Below are positions 41,174-50,297 of a stretch of DNA of 64,000 bases, one piece after another. Position 1 is the stretch's first letter. Every line of letters starts with the position of its first letter. Made by a program: the position numbers and the translations under genes. The notes below the pieces were generated by a model. That model was not told the DNA's origin and ran no database searches. It worked only from the letters and a program-made list of their open reading frames with translations. This DNA comes from DALYDK01 sp031973215. GTDB taxonomy: Bacteria; Patescibacteriota; Saccharimonadia; Saccharimonadales; CAIOMD01. The stretch covers positions 1-64,000 of the forward strand of contig DALYDK010000001.1 in the NCBI GenBank assembly GCA_031973215.1, read 5' to 3'.

Positions 41174-42238
41174 ATGTTCTCTAAAAAAGCAAGAATAATT
41201 ATAAATGTCATTACCATTGCGGCCTTGGCCGTACTTTTATATTTCTCGTGGGATGATATAACTAGGGGTCTAGAAGAAATTGGCGGAGCAGACTGGTCGA
41301 TACTACTGTTGATGATTCCTCTGCAGATTATTAATTTCTATTCAGTGGGAATGCTTTATAAAGATTACTTTAAAGCAACTGGTCAACCTAAAGTTCCATC
41401 AAGGTGGCAGTTTTTCAAAATTGCGCTTGAGCTCAATTTTGTCAATCATGTCTTTCCCAGCGGGGGTGTCGCCGGATTTTCGTACTTAGGCGTCAGACTC
41501 AAGGAAATGGGAATTCCCGTTGCCAGAACCACGCTTGCCCAAGTTATGCGTTTTGCCCTTACATTTATTAGCTTTTTAGCGCTACTCTTTTTTGGCTTAT
41601 TCCTGCTTAGTTTTGACCAAAGGGCAGGTGGTGTCACTTTGTTTATTGCTTTATCGATTGCTTTTTTAACATTATTTGGTTCGGCTATAGGTGTATATAT
41701 CATCAGCGACAATAAACGCATTCAGGCATTTACCGGATTTCTGCCTAAGCTTGTTAATACAGTGTTCAGGCCATTTACCAGAAATAAAGAATTAATAAAT
41801 ATTTCTAAAGTAGAGAAACTATTCGGAGATTTGCATCAAGATTATGACAAAATATCCAAACAAAGAAGTAAGCTAAAAAAGCCACTTATTTGGTCACTCC
41901 TAATTAACATCAGTGAAGTTGCGACAATTTATGTAGCATATTTAGCTCTAGGCCAGACAATTAATCCAGGAGCAGTAATTCTGGCATATTCGGTTGCCAG
42001 TTTTGCCGGTCTGGTATCTGTATTGCCGGGTGGAATAGGAATTTATGAAGCGCTAATGACTGCAACTCTTGCTAGCGCCGGAGTTCCCAGCGCCTTGGCT
42101 TTATCTGCCACTTTAATTTATCGAATATTTACAATAATTATATTTATACCTCTGGGTTTTGTTTTATACCAAATAGCAATTAGAAAGGGTGAGGCCGTAA
42201 AAGTTGAACGACCAAAAGCAAATATTCAGTCCAACTGA
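41174..42238 (+). CDS. Flippase-like membrane protein (YbhN/MprF N-terminal family)
   Basis: The 354-aa protein with about eight membrane spans shows the family pattern: NFVNHVFPSGGVAGFSYLGVRL (about 94-115, in parts) and LPGGIGIYEALMTATL (about 284-299). Related domains flip lipids in MprF and AglD. A second, distant copy lies at 54398. It ends in a 35-base overlap with xseA. Confidence 0.85.
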   Translation: MFSKKARIIINVITIAALAVLLYFSWDDITRGLEEIGGADWSILLLMIPLQIINFYSVGMLYKDYFKATGQPKVPSRWQFFKIALELNFVNHVFPSGGVAGFSYLGVRLKEMGIPVARTTLAQVMRFALTFISFLALLFFGLFLLSFDQRAGGVTLFIALSIAFLTLFGSAIGVYIISDNKRIQAFTGFLPKLVNTVFRPFTRNKELINISKVEKLFGDLHQDYDKISKQRSKLKKPLIWSLLINISEVATIYVAYLALGQTINPGAVILAYSVASFAGLVSVLPGGIGIYEALMTATLASAGVPSALALSATLIYRIFTIIIFIPLGFVLYQIAIRKGEAVKVERPKANIQSN

Positions 42239-43334
42239 TTTTATTGCAATTACCAATCAAATTTTTGATACAGCTTTTGGATTTGCCTACCTAGAGGGTG
42301 AGGTTGCAAACTTTCGAATAAGTAAAAATAAGTGGGTATATTTTGATTTAAAAGATGAGTTCAGTAAGGTTCAGTGTTTTGGAAGTGTGTATTACTTACC
42401 AGGTCCTATAGAGGAGGGGATGAAGATAGTGGTTGGCGGAAGACCAAGTCTTCATAACCAATTTGGGTTTAGTTTTAATTTTCAATCTATTACTCCTAGC
42501 GGAGAAGGTAGTATAAAAAAAGCCTTCGATTTACTGAAAGCAAAGCTTCAAAAAGAAGGCCTTTTTGATAGTGATAGAAAAAGGGTATTGCCTTATCCTC
42601 CAATGAAAATTGCTCTAGTTACGTCGTTGGAGTCAGCGGCTTACGCCGACTTTATTAAAGTATTAAGTAGCCGATGGCCTTTTATTACTGTCGAGGTATT
42701 CGATTCACTAGTTCAAGGAGAGCAGGCTCCAGCTCAAATTTCAGCATCAATTTTAGCTAGCAACCAACAGGCAGAACTAGCCGATATTTTAGTAGTAACA
42801 AGAGGTGGTGGTTCCGCAGACGATTTATCGGCATTTAACGACGAACGGGTAGTGCGAGCGATTGCTTCTAGCAGAATTCCGACATTAGTTGCAATTGGGC
42901 ATGAAATTGACGAGTCTTTGTCTGAACTTGCATCCGACATGCGGGCAAGTACACCAAGCAATGCCGCTGAGTTAATTGCCCCGGACAGACGCAGTGAACT
43001 CAAATTTGTTAAGTCACTAGAAGACAATATTATTAACTACTATAAGCAAAATATAGACATTGCAAAAAATTACTTGCTTACTAGCAGGTCAAGTATGTTG
43101 CATAAATTTCAAGAATTAATTTTCACTGAAAAAAATAAAATAAACTCATCTTTATTACTCTTAAACTCTTTGAATCCAAGAGAAATATTAAAAAAGGGCT
43201 ATTCAGTTGTTTATAGTAACAATCAGTTTACCGGTAGGGCTCATAATATTAAGCTTAAAGATACTTTGCTAATTAAATTTTACGATGGCGAGGTTGTTGC
43301 CGAAGTAAAGGAGGTAAAAAATGACGAACTTTAA
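42204..43334 (+). CDS. xseA: Exodeoxyribonuclease VII large subunit
   Basis: The 376-aa protein has the N-terminal OB-fold (LEGEVANFRISKNKWVYFDLKD, in parts) and the catalytic region with VTRGGGSADDLSAFNDE and AIGHEIDESLSE. It degrades single-stranded DNA with XseB. It is shorter than the 456-aa E. coli subunit, mainly in the C-terminal coiled coil. The start is TTG inside the preceding gene; the ATG of xseB overlaps its 3' end by 14 bases. Confidence 0.93.
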   Translation: MNDQKQIFSPTDFIAITNQIFDTAFGFAYLEGEVANFRISKNKWVYFDLKDEFSKVQCFGSVYYLPGPIEEGMKIVVGGRPSLHNQFGFSFNFQSITPSGEGSIKKAFDLLKAKLQKEGLFDSDRKRVLPYPPMKIALVTSLESAAYADFIKVLSSRWPFITVEVFDSLVQGEQAPAQISASILASNQQAELADILVVTRGGGSADDLSAFNDERVVRAIASSRIPTLVAIGHEIDESLSELASDMRASTPSNAAELIAPDRRSELKFVKSLEDNIINYYKQNIDIAKNYLLTSRSSMLHKFQELIFTEKNKINSSLLLLNSLNPREILKKGYSVVYSNNQFTGRAHNIKLKDTLLIKFYDGEVVAEVKEVKNDEL

Positions 43335-43506
43335 CTACAAACAGGCAAGGCAAGATTTAGACAAAATTTTAGAATGGTTTGAAGATCCAAACATAGATTT
43401 TGAAGAAGCCGATGCAAAATACCAAGAAGCTAAAAAAATTATTAGCGACATAGAGAAGTACCTTAGTAAAAAAGAGGCAGAGCTAAAAGTCGAAATTAAG
43501 AAGTGA
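43321..43506 (+). CDS. xseB: Exodeoxyribonuclease VII small subunit
   Basis: The 61-aa helical hairpin (YKQARQDLDKILEWFEDPNI, then EADAKYQEAKKIISDIEKYL) matches XseB, which decorates the coiled coil of XseA. An AAAGGAGG lies 8 nt before the ATG within xseA. Its TGA overlaps the next gene start (GTGA). Confidence 0.9.
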   Translation: MTNFNYKQARQDLDKILEWFEDPNIDFEEADAKYQEAKKIISDIEKYLSKKEAELKVEIKK

Positions 43507-43988
43507 TTATTCTTTTAATAATTCTATTTATAATTTTATGCTTCGGCTTTGTGCTGATATTTGGCGCTCCATATTTACCAACTATGAAAACACAACAGAA
43601 TCAAGCGCTTGATTTATTAGACCTAAAGCCGGGTCAAACTTTACTAGAGCTAGGGTCAGGTGACGGTAGACTGTTAATAACTGCCGCAAAACGGGGCATC
43701 AACTGTGTAGGTTATGAGCTTAATCCTATTTTATTCATTGTTTCTAAGGCTTTGTGCTTCAAATACAGAAAATTAATTAAGATCTATTATGGAAATTTTT
43801 GGCACAAAAAATGGCCCCCAGCAGATGGTATTTTTGTATTTTTGCATCCAAGGTTTATGAAAAAGCTCGACCAATATATAACCAAACAATATCCTCACCA
43901 AAAAGTTAAATTAGTCAGCTACGCCTTCAAAATCCCCGGCAAAAAGCCAGCCAAAACACAATCTGCAATTTTTTTGTATTATTACTAA
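43503..43988 (+). CDS. Membrane-anchored class I SAM-dependent methyltransferase
   Basis: The 161-aa protein has an N-terminal membrane span (about 2-24) and a Rossmann core with LLELGSGDGRLLITAAKRG (about 47) and YELNPIL. Motif IV is weak (FVFLHPRF). Such short membrane-bound methyltransferases are common, but the substrate is unknown. The GTG start overlaps the xseB TGA, so it is translated with the exonuclease genes. Confidence 0.8.
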   Translation: MIILLIILFIILCFGFVLIFGAPYLPTMKTQQNQALDLLDLKPGQTLLELGSGDGRLLITAAKRGINCVGYELNPILFIVSKALCFKYRKLIKIYYGNFWHKKWPPADGIFVFLHPRFMKKLDQYITKQYPHQKVKLVSYAFKIPGKKPAKTQSAIFLYYY

Positions 43989-44028
43989 GTAATTTGCTGC
44001 TTAATTTTTAGCTTAGGTAAATTCAAAA

Positions 44029-44051
44029 ATCTAGCATCTAACTTCTAATTC
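44029..44051. repeat. Seven-base tandem repeat, locus 3
   Basis: ATCTAGC, ATCTAAC, TTCTAAT plus a partial unit, preceded by ATTCAAAA, as at locus 1. Confidence 0.6.
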
Positions 44052-44064
44052 TGTTAGCATAAGA

Positions 44065-44844
44065 ATGATGCAACCAAATCAACAAAACCCAAACAATAAC
44101 CAACTTTACCCACCTAGTCCGTATGTAAATGGTCAATTCCCGGGTAACCCAATGGGCACAGGCACACTGGCTCCGCCTCCTCCGCCGGTAAATTCAAAGC
44201 CATCTGTTGGTCTTGTGGTTACAATTGTTATTTTAACTTTGCTTTTCTTGTTATCGGCCGTTTTAGCTGGTGTATTTTTTGTGCAAATGCAGGATTATAA
44301 AAATAATTCAGACCAAAAATCAGCTGAAGCTGTAGTACTAGCCAAGGAACAGCAAAAAAAGGAACTCGAGCAAGTTTTTGCAGAGCAGGCCAAAGAGCCA
44401 CTCGTAAACTACACATCACCTGCAGATCTTGGCAGTGTAGTTGTAGCTTATCCAAAAACATGGAGCGCTTATATAAATGAAAAGGGATCTACTCAGCCTT
44501 TAGACGCTTACTTTCATCCTAACTATGTTCCCTCTAGTAGCGGAGGCTCGAATGAATCATTTAATTATGCGCTTAGGGCTCAGATTTTACAGCAAAACTA
44601 CCAAACTGTAGCCGATGAATATAAAGACGAAATTAAGGCGGGTAAGGTAACCGTTACTCCGCTAACAGGTTTGCCTGCTGGTGGTACGGGAATAAGAGTA
44701 GACGGCGAAATAGCAACGAAAAAGAACGGATCTTTAATTATTATTCCTGTAAGAGACAAGGTTCTAAAGGTTTGGACAGAAGGCGATCAATTCAAAAATG
44801 ACTTTAATAATTTTGTGCTAAAGAATCTTAAATACAACCCGTAA
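44065..44844 (+). CDS. Membrane-anchored hypothetical protein with proline-rich cytoplasmic tail
   Basis: The 259-aa protein has an Asn/Pro/Gln-rich tail (1-45, with five consecutive prolines), a membrane span at about 50-75, a short coiled coil and an extracellular domain of about 150 residues (VVAYPKTWSAYINEKG, PAGGTGIRVDG). The outer domain resembles lipoprotein-like PsbP/Mog1 folds in shape, but I cannot assign it. ATG codons at 44065 and 44068 are both possible. Confidence 0.65.
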   Translation: MMQPNQQNPNNNQLYPPSPYVNGQFPGNPMGTGTLAPPPPPVNSKPSVGLVVTIVILTLLFLLSAVLAGVFFVQMQDYKNNSDQKSAEAVVLAKEQQKKELEQVFAEQAKEPLVNYTSPADLGSVVVAYPKTWSAYINEKGSTQPLDAYFHPNYVPSSSGGSNESFNYALRAQILQQNYQTVADEYKDEIKAGKVTVTPLTGLPAGGTGIRVDGEIATKKNGSLIIIPVRDKVLKVWTEGDQFKNDFNNFVLKNLKYNP

Positions 44845-44903
44845 GTTTAATGTTATAATAATACTATTAAGGGTTAATAAAAACTTGGGGTCAAGTATCT
44901 AAG

Positions 44904-45569
44904 GTGTCTAAATTTTCTAAACAGTATAAAAACTCACTTCTCTTTGATTTTCAGGAAAAATTTATTCAAATTAAAACATTGGCCGAAGCAGGTGTCTCGG
45001 GCGATGAAATAAGTAGAATAAGTAGCGAGGCCTTGTCGACGCTTAACTATGTTTTGTTTGCTAATCATTATGCACAAACTCAGCTAGAACTAACTAGTGT
45101 TTCGGCGGCAGGGGCTGCAAAAAGTGCACTTTTCGATATAGGCAACATTACAAAAAATTTACCTGTTGATATTTGTTTCGAGACTAGCCAAACACTAGAC
45201 TTAGTTTATTCAAATTCAACCGCAATAAGAGGCATTGTTTTTGGCTTAGCAACTGGCTGCCTTAACATGTTAGAGCCTGGGAAAAGAGCAAAATTAGTTG
45301 TTTCTGTTCAGCAAACCAATATTAATACTCAACGGGTTGGAATATTTTCAAACGATATTGACCTTAGGGCTTCAGAAATAAGAAAATCAGATACTTTCAA
45401 AGAAAATCTAATGGTTGCCCCTGAGCTAAGCGCAAACTCTGGTGTTGGTTTTTATATATCTAACGAACTTTCAAAAATGATAGACTCTAAAATTCAACAA
45501 TTTAACCATCGCAGTTTGCCCGGTGTTGGTTTTTACGTTCCTTTAAGTAACCAGCTTCAGTTAGTATAA
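44904..45569 (+). CDS. Degenerate histidine-kinase-like (GHKL) protein
   Basis: The C-terminal third of this 221-aa protein, SGVGFYISNELSKMIDSKIQ ending in GVGFYVPLSNQ, follows the G-box and final strand pattern of histidine-kinase ATPase domains. The N-box and a clear H-box are missing. There is no membrane span or sensor domain. The start is GTG at 44904. It lies 4 bp before a receiver-like gene that lacks its phospho-Asp, so both halves of a two-component pair look altered. Confidence 0.65.
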   Translation: MSKFSKQYKNSLLFDFQEKFIQIKTLAEAGVSGDEISRISSEALSTLNYVLFANHYAQTQLELTSVSAAGAAKSALFDIGNITKNLPVDICFETSQTLDLVYSNSTAIRGIVFGLATGCLNMLEPGKRAKLVVSVQQTNINTQRVGIFSNDIDLRASEIRKSDTFKENLMVAPELSANSGVGFYISNELSKMIDSKIQQFNHRSLPGVGFYVPLSNQLQLV

Positions 45570-45573
45570 ATAT

Positions 45574-45966
45574 ATGCGCTGTCTAATAGTTGAACCAGAT
45601 AAGGTTTTGGCTCCTGTTTATTACAATCAATTTAAGCAGGCGGGCCTAGAGGTAAATATTGCTGTAGATGCTTCAGATGCGGTTGCAAAAATAGATGATA
45701 ACGTTCCAGATATTATTATTTTAGAGCCAAAGCTAGCAAAGCATAGCGGTATAGAATTAATTCATGAAGTTCGATCTTACGAAGATTGGAACTCAGTTAA
45801 AATTGTCGTTTACAGCTCTGTGCCTCAATATGCTTTTGGGGCTAGCGAGGCAGTTTGGCAAAAATATGGAGTCCTCAGGTATTTAGAAAAGTCGAAAACT
45901 TCTGTAAGCCAGTTAATAGGAATTGTCAAAACATTATTGGAGCAAAATGAAAATAATAGTAGATAA
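45574..45966 (+). CDS. Pseudo-receiver domain protein (phospho-Asp replaced by Glu)
   Basis: The 130-aa protein aligns over the whole receiver fold: MRCLIVEPDKVL at the first strand, IIILEPKLAKHSG where CheY-like proteins have LLDxxMP, IVVYSS and RYLEKSKT for the Thr/Ser and Lys switches. Glu sits at the phosphoacceptor position (about 50), a change that can mimic the phosphorylated state. No output domain. It overlaps recO by 20 bases. Confidence 0.8.
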   Translation: MRCLIVEPDKVLAPVYYNQFKQAGLEVNIAVDASDAVAKIDDNVPDIIILEPKLAKHSGIELIHEVRSYEDWNSVKIVVYSSVPQYAFGASEAVWQKYGVLRYLEKSKTSVSQLIGIVKTLLEQNENNSR

Positions 45967-46639
45967 GGCAATTGTCTTAAGAAGAGTAAATTATGGCGAG
46001 GCCGACCGTATTGTTTCTGTCTTAACATCTAGCAGCGGCAGGGTTTCGGTACTTGCCAAAGGAGTACGAAAGCCAAAAAGTAAGCTAGCCGCAGGCATAG
46101 AGCCTTTTTGCATTAACGAAATATGCTTTGCTCCAGGTAGGGGCGAAATTGCAACCCTCACTAGCTCAAGGATCTTAAAGAATCATACGCAATTTATTAA
46201 TAGTTTAAAAAAGCTAGAGCTTGCCAATAAAATTCTAAAAAATCTTGACACTCACCTTGAAGAGAATAGTTCAGAAAACTATTTTAATCTTCTTGAAGCT
46301 GCAATAGAACAAATAAATATGGTAGATTCTGCGGATTTAATTGAGTTATGGTGGTTAGTCAATTTACTCAAAATTTCTGGAAACGATATAAATACAATTA
46401 GCCAGACAGATGGCCAACCTTTCAGCGAAAATATACTTTACAATCTAAATATAGATAAAGGGGGATTTATCGCTTCGGAAAGCGGATTAATTGAAGCAGG
46501 TGCAGTTAAAATTATCAAGCTTGCCAAAAACAACCCACCAAGCAAATTAATTCTACTAAAAAATTATCAGTCTTTTTGCGATTCTGTTTTGCCTCATATT
46601 AGAAGCTTCTATCGTTTTCATACAAGCGGCAACTACTAA
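45947..46639 (+). CDS. recO: DNA repair protein RecO
   Basis: The 230-aa protein starts with the OB-fold typical of RecO (KAIVLRRVNYGEADRIVSVL, GRVSVLAKGVRKPKSK) followed by a helical domain. RecO helps load RecA on SSB-coated single strands. The frame extends 24 nt upstream, but GGAG at 45939-45942 sets the ATG at 45947. The C4 zinc motif of many RecO proteins is not seen. Confidence 0.92.
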   Translation: MKIIVDKAIVLRRVNYGEADRIVSVLTSSSGRVSVLAKGVRKPKSKLAAGIEPFCINEICFAPGRGEIATLTSSRILKNHTQFINSLKKLELANKILKNLDTHLEENSSENYFNLLEAAIEQINMVDSADLIELWWLVNLLKISGNDINTISQTDGQPFSENILYNLNIDKGGFIASESGLIEAGAVKIIKLAKNNPPSKLILLKNYQSFCDSVLPHIRSFYRFHTSGNY

Positions 46640-46646
46640 AAACTGA

Positions 46647-46652
46647 TATAAT
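46647..46652 (+). promoter_or_regulatory. glyS -10 box, leaderless geometry
   Basis: TATAAT with 9 nt to the ATG at 46662. Confidence 0.55.
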
Positions 46653-46661
46653 CGAATAATT

Positions 46662-48032
46662 ATGACTAGCAAGCAAACAAAAATGGAAGATATTATTAGC
46701 CTAGCCAAAAGGCGCGGTTTTGTTTATCAGGGAAGTGAAATATACGGGGGTGAAGCAGGCCTATACGATTTTGGACCTTACGGAGTCGAGTTACTTAACA
46801 ACATAAAAAAATCATGGTGGTCTAACAATGTCTACCAAAAAGAAAACTATGTTGGGCTTGATTCAGCAATGTTTAAACACCCTAAGGTCTGGGAAGCATC
46901 TGGCCATGTTGGTGGTTTTTCTGATCCTTTGGCAGAGTGCAAGAATTGCCAGACCAGAATTCGGGTCGACAAAGAGCTAGGTGCAATTGGCATAGCTGCC
47001 GATGAGAAAATGTCAGAAGAAGAACTTAATGAACTCTTTAATGCCAATAGGTCAAAAATTAAATGCCCAAAATGCGGAAAAATGGACTTTAGTGATGTTA
47101 AGGCTTTTAATTTGCTAGTCAAGACAAATTTGGGTGATTTTACAGGTAAAGAAGAGCGCCCAGTATATTTACCGGGCGAGGCTTGCCAGGGTATTTACTT
47201 AAATTTTAAGAACATAGTTGATACAACTAGAATGCGCGTACCTTTTGGTGTAGCGCAAATTGGGAAAGCATTTAGAAATGAAATAAGCCCCAGAAATTTC
47301 CTATTTAGAACCAGAGAATTTGAGCAGGCAGACACTCAGTATTTTATTAATCCAAATGAAAACAAAGAGGCTTACGAACAAATAAAACAAGACAGATGGC
47401 AGTGGTATTTAGATTTAGGAATAAATGAATCAAACCTGCGCTGGCACCAACATGAAAACTTAGTTTTTTACGCCAAAGATGCTTGGGATATTGAGTATAA
47501 TTATCCATCGCTTGGTTGGGATGAAGTAGAGGGCGTCCATGACAGAACAGACTACGACCTTAAGCAGCATATGGAATTTTCTGGAACAGATTTAACATAT
47601 ACAGATCCAACAACTAAAGAAAAATATATTCCATGGGTACTAGAAACTTCAATGGGACTAGGTAGGGTATTCCTAGCTGTTCTTAGCGAAGCTTACAGAG
47701 AAGAAGATATGGGCAACAATCAAACTAGAACCGTACTTAAATTAAAGCCAGAACTTGCTCCGGTTAAATACGCAGTTTTTCCGCTACTAAAAAATAAGCC
47801 CGAACTTGTTGAAAAGGCCCGCGAAGTATTTAAAGAATTAAGTAAGAATAATATTTGCGAATGGGATGATAACGGTAATATTGGCAAGCGTTACCGTCGG
47901 CAAGATGAAATTGGAACACCCAATTGTGTAGTTATAGACTTTGACACATTAGAAGACGACACTGTAACGGTCCGCGACCGCGACACCACTGAACAAACCC
48001 GCGTCCCAATAAAAGAGCTTATCGGCAATTAA
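46662..48032 (+). CDS. glyS: Glycyl-tRNA synthetase (dimeric type)
   Basis: The 456-aa class II enzyme of the single-chain alpha2 type has GFVYQGSEIYGGEAGLYDFG near the N-terminus, motif 2 FRNEISPRNFLFRTREFEQ and motif 3 ETSMGLGRVFLAVL, then an anticodon domain. It carries a zinc-ribbon-like insert (CKNC at about 88-91 and CPKC at about 129-132). It charges tRNA-Gly. Confidence 0.95.
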   Translation: MTSKQTKMEDIISLAKRRGFVYQGSEIYGGEAGLYDFGPYGVELLNNIKKSWWSNNVYQKENYVGLDSAMFKHPKVWEASGHVGGFSDPLAECKNCQTRIRVDKELGAIGIAADEKMSEEELNELFNANRSKIKCPKCGKMDFSDVKAFNLLVKTNLGDFTGKEERPVYLPGEACQGIYLNFKNIVDTTRMRVPFGVAQIGKAFRNEISPRNFLFRTREFEQADTQYFINPNENKEAYEQIKQDRWQWYLDLGINESNLRWHQHENLVFYAKDAWDIEYNYPSLGWDEVEGVHDRTDYDLKQHMEFSGTDLTYTDPTTKEKYIPWVLETSMGLGRVFLAVLSEAYREEDMGNNQTRTVLKLKPELAPVKYAVFPLLKNKPELVEKAREVFKELSKNNICEWDDNGNIGKRYRRQDEIGTPNCVVIDFDTLEDDTVTVRDRDTTEQTRVPIKELIGN

Positions 48033-48040
48033 ACATTGAA

Positions 48041-48108
48041 AAAGGCTAAGATGGTTTTTGGGCGGGCGCGGTTGCGCTGATTGCTCCAAAAAACCTCTCT
48101 TAGCCTTT
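48041..48108. repeat. Long imperfect hairpin between convergent genes
   Basis: AAAGGCTAAGA pairs with TCTTAGCCTTT (11 bp), continues after a small internal loop as GGTTTTTGG with CCAAAAAACC, and has a GC-rich apex (GCGC/GCGC). It could end both glyS and the minus-strand gene, but long T tracts are missing. Confidence 0.6.
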
Positions 48109-48119
48109 GTTGCACCTCC

Positions 48120-48440
48120 TTAGTTGGGTGGCGGAAAGTTGTTGTTGATTGTGATGTTGGGTTGGGGTGGTGGCTGGTTTCTGACGCGCAAGCGACGACG
48201 GATTCGCCAAATTGCTACTGTAACTACGCAGACCGTAATCAATACCGTTAGAATTGGGTCGTTGGCCAACCCGAAATTCCACATGTAAACAGTCATGATT
48301 ACTGCAACTACAATCGCTAGACCGGTGTATACGATGTTAGCGAAGATGTTGGAGAATTGATGACCGATTACCCAGAGACACACTGCGATAACAGAGAGTG
48401 TGAGTAGGTAGTTCGGGCCGGTCACGCCAAGATCACTCAT
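48120..48440 (-). CDS. Small GC-rich membrane protein
   Basis: The 106-aa protein has about three membrane spans (about 10-28, 33-52, 58-80), an arginine cluster (RIRRRLRVR) and a Pro/Asn tail. I do not recognise it. An AGAGGAA 7 nt upstream favours the ATG at 48440 over the earlier one at 48476. Its base composition is richer in GC than the flanking genes, like the genes at 32781 and 58473. Confidence 0.65.
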   Translation of the reverse strand: MSDLGVTGPNYLLTLSVIAVCLWVIGHQFSNIFANIVYTGLAIVVAVIMTVYMWNFGLANDPILTVLITVCVVTVAIWRIRRRLRVRNQPPPQPNITINNNFPPPN

Positions 48441-48502
48441 ACTACAATTCCTCTCAAGTTGGGAAGGTGCTCTCAAAATTATAGCACACTAATACACTAA
48501 TA

Positions 48503-48531
48503 TAGACAAATAACAAAAAATATATTAAAAT
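48503..48531 (+). promoter_or_regulatory. Leaderless promoter of the 48540 gene
   Basis: TAGACA, 17 bp, TAAAAT, then 8 nt to the ATG at 48540. Confidence 0.65.
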
Positions 48532-48539
48532 AATGTTCT

Positions 48540-50297
48540 ATGCGTAAATTAGAACATTTCATGATTCCCATAAACGAAATCGCCAAATATCAAAAAAACC
48601 CTTATGAAAAAAGGATAAATTCGGATACTATTTTTAATTCATTTATGGTTTGCGGAGAACTTTCTTCGCATTATAACTTTGAGCCATTGGAATTAGATGG
48701 TACCGATTTTATGACATATAACAATAAAGCTTACCAAGAATATGTAAGTTCTGGAGACTTAGATTTTAGTATGGGCTCGGCAAATATAGATATTTCAATC
48801 GTTAACGGATATTTATATATCGATTATGCAACTGAAGTTGTCCGGGCGGTGAGAGATAGCCTAAAAGAGCTACTATCCGGTACTGCAACTAAAAATGAAG
48901 CACAAAATACCAAGTGCTTAAGACGGATTATTGAAGACTTTCAGAATCTCTACAGCGAAGAAGAATATTTTTCTGATCCAAACGACATTAGCTGGTATGA
49001 ATTAGATGCATTCATTGAATATTATCAATACAAAACAAGGCCAAAATTTGAACTTATCGATAATAATGACGAATTTACTGAATCAGGAGAATTTCTTAAT
49101 GAAATTATACATGCAACGCGCTCAGAATTTATTGAATCGCTTAATTACTTATTAGAAAAAGGAGAACTAACTAATCAGCTCCTAGAGAGAGCAAAAGAAA
49201 TCTCCAGTACTGTAATAATAGATTTAACAGACCCTTTGGTAGAGCTTGTCAAGGAAGGTCCTGTAGATGGAGATTGGGCAATCGGATATTTTGAAACTCT
49301 AGATAGAAGAATATACATAAATCACGAGCTCTTAAAATATGAGTCACAGAGAGCTGTTGATCAATCGGAGGGTGAGTTAGCGCTTGAAGATGTATACATA
49401 CCAAATCTACAAATAATCATTTTTCATGAACTAATTCATTCAATTACTGCCAGATGGTACTCTGCCAAGCAAATGGAGGCATTATATGAAGAGGAAGAGC
49501 CCGAAAATAATAATCAGTTTAGTGTTGCCGTGCATACTGCTTTTCCAAGATTCATAAATGAAGCATTAACCGAAAATCTTGCCCTAGAACTTTATCAAAA
49601 ACAAATTGGTCGGCTCGATTTAGTTCATAAAACTTATTGGGCAGAGAGAGTTATTCTGGGGTTGTTGGTTAATTGTCTCGATTTAGAAAAAGCTAATACA
49701 ACACCTAATGATTTTTTTAGTAGCCTAAGAAGGGCTTGGCTCGATTCTTGTAGCGGATTAGATACAGTTCAAAAACCACTTTCGAGCTACAGTGAGTTTT
49801 TTGGGAATTTGCATCAAGCAAGCTTTAGTGGAATTTTAAACAGACTATCAATCATAGACGAACAGCTTGGTATCTTGAAAGTTTTACAAATCGTTAGCAG
49901 TAGTAAATTCGACCCGCATGAAAAGCTAGATTTTGAAGGATTGTTAAGCAGAAAAGATCTAAGATTGATTAAAATAAAAAGACACTACTTGGAGATAGAC
50001 GAAACTTTTCCTTACCTTGAAGAGTACCGTGATTACTACGAAAAAAATAACAAACTCATAGAGCTAGCAGAAAGAGCTAAAAAAATACACAATAAAGCTC
50101 AAAATTTTCTAAAGACTGAAATCGACCTTAAGTATGGATATGGTGACAGTGACATATCCCCAGACGAAAAACTTTTAATTGCAATTTTTGGCGAGGAGCC
50201 ACAACGATTTGCTTTGACTAAAAAAGACTTAGAACAGGGCAGGAAAATATATGCAGAACTGAATGAAATAATTGCCCAAATGAAAAAGCTAGCTTAG
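48540..50297 (+). CDS. Large hypothetical protein with gluzincin-like HExxH motif
   Basis: In this 585-aa protein, IIFHELIHSITARW at about 295-308 contains HExxH, and FINEALTENLALEL about 40 residues later supplies a candidate third ligand Glu, the arrangement of gluzincin metalloproteases. There is no signal peptide, so it would act inside the cell. The C-terminal 100 residues are helical and charged. The family is not recognised. Single gene with a leaderless promoter. Confidence 0.72.
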   Translation: MRKLEHFMIPINEIAKYQKNPYEKRINSDTIFNSFMVCGELSSHYNFEPLELDGTDFMTYNNKAYQEYVSSGDLDFSMGSANIDISIVNGYLYIDYATEVVRAVRDSLKELLSGTATKNEAQNTKCLRRIIEDFQNLYSEEEYFSDPNDISWYELDAFIEYYQYKTRPKFELIDNNDEFTESGEFLNEIIHATRSEFIESLNYLLEKGELTNQLLERAKEISSTVIIDLTDPLVELVKEGPVDGDWAIGYFETLDRRIYINHELLKYESQRAVDQSEGELALEDVYIPNLQIIIFHELIHSITARWYSAKQMEALYEEEEPENNNQFSVAVHTAFPRFINEALTENLALELYQKQIGRLDLVHKTYWAERVILGLLVNCLDLEKANTTPNDFFSSLRRAWLDSCSGLDTVQKPLSSYSEFFGNLHQASFSGILNRLSIIDEQLGILKVLQIVSSSKFDPHEKLDFEGLLSRKDLRLIKIKRHYLEIDETFPYLEEYRDYYEKNNKLIELAERAKKIHNKAQNFLKTEIDLKYGYGDSDISPDEKLLIAIFGEEPQRFALTKKDLEQGRKIYAELNEIIAQMKKLA

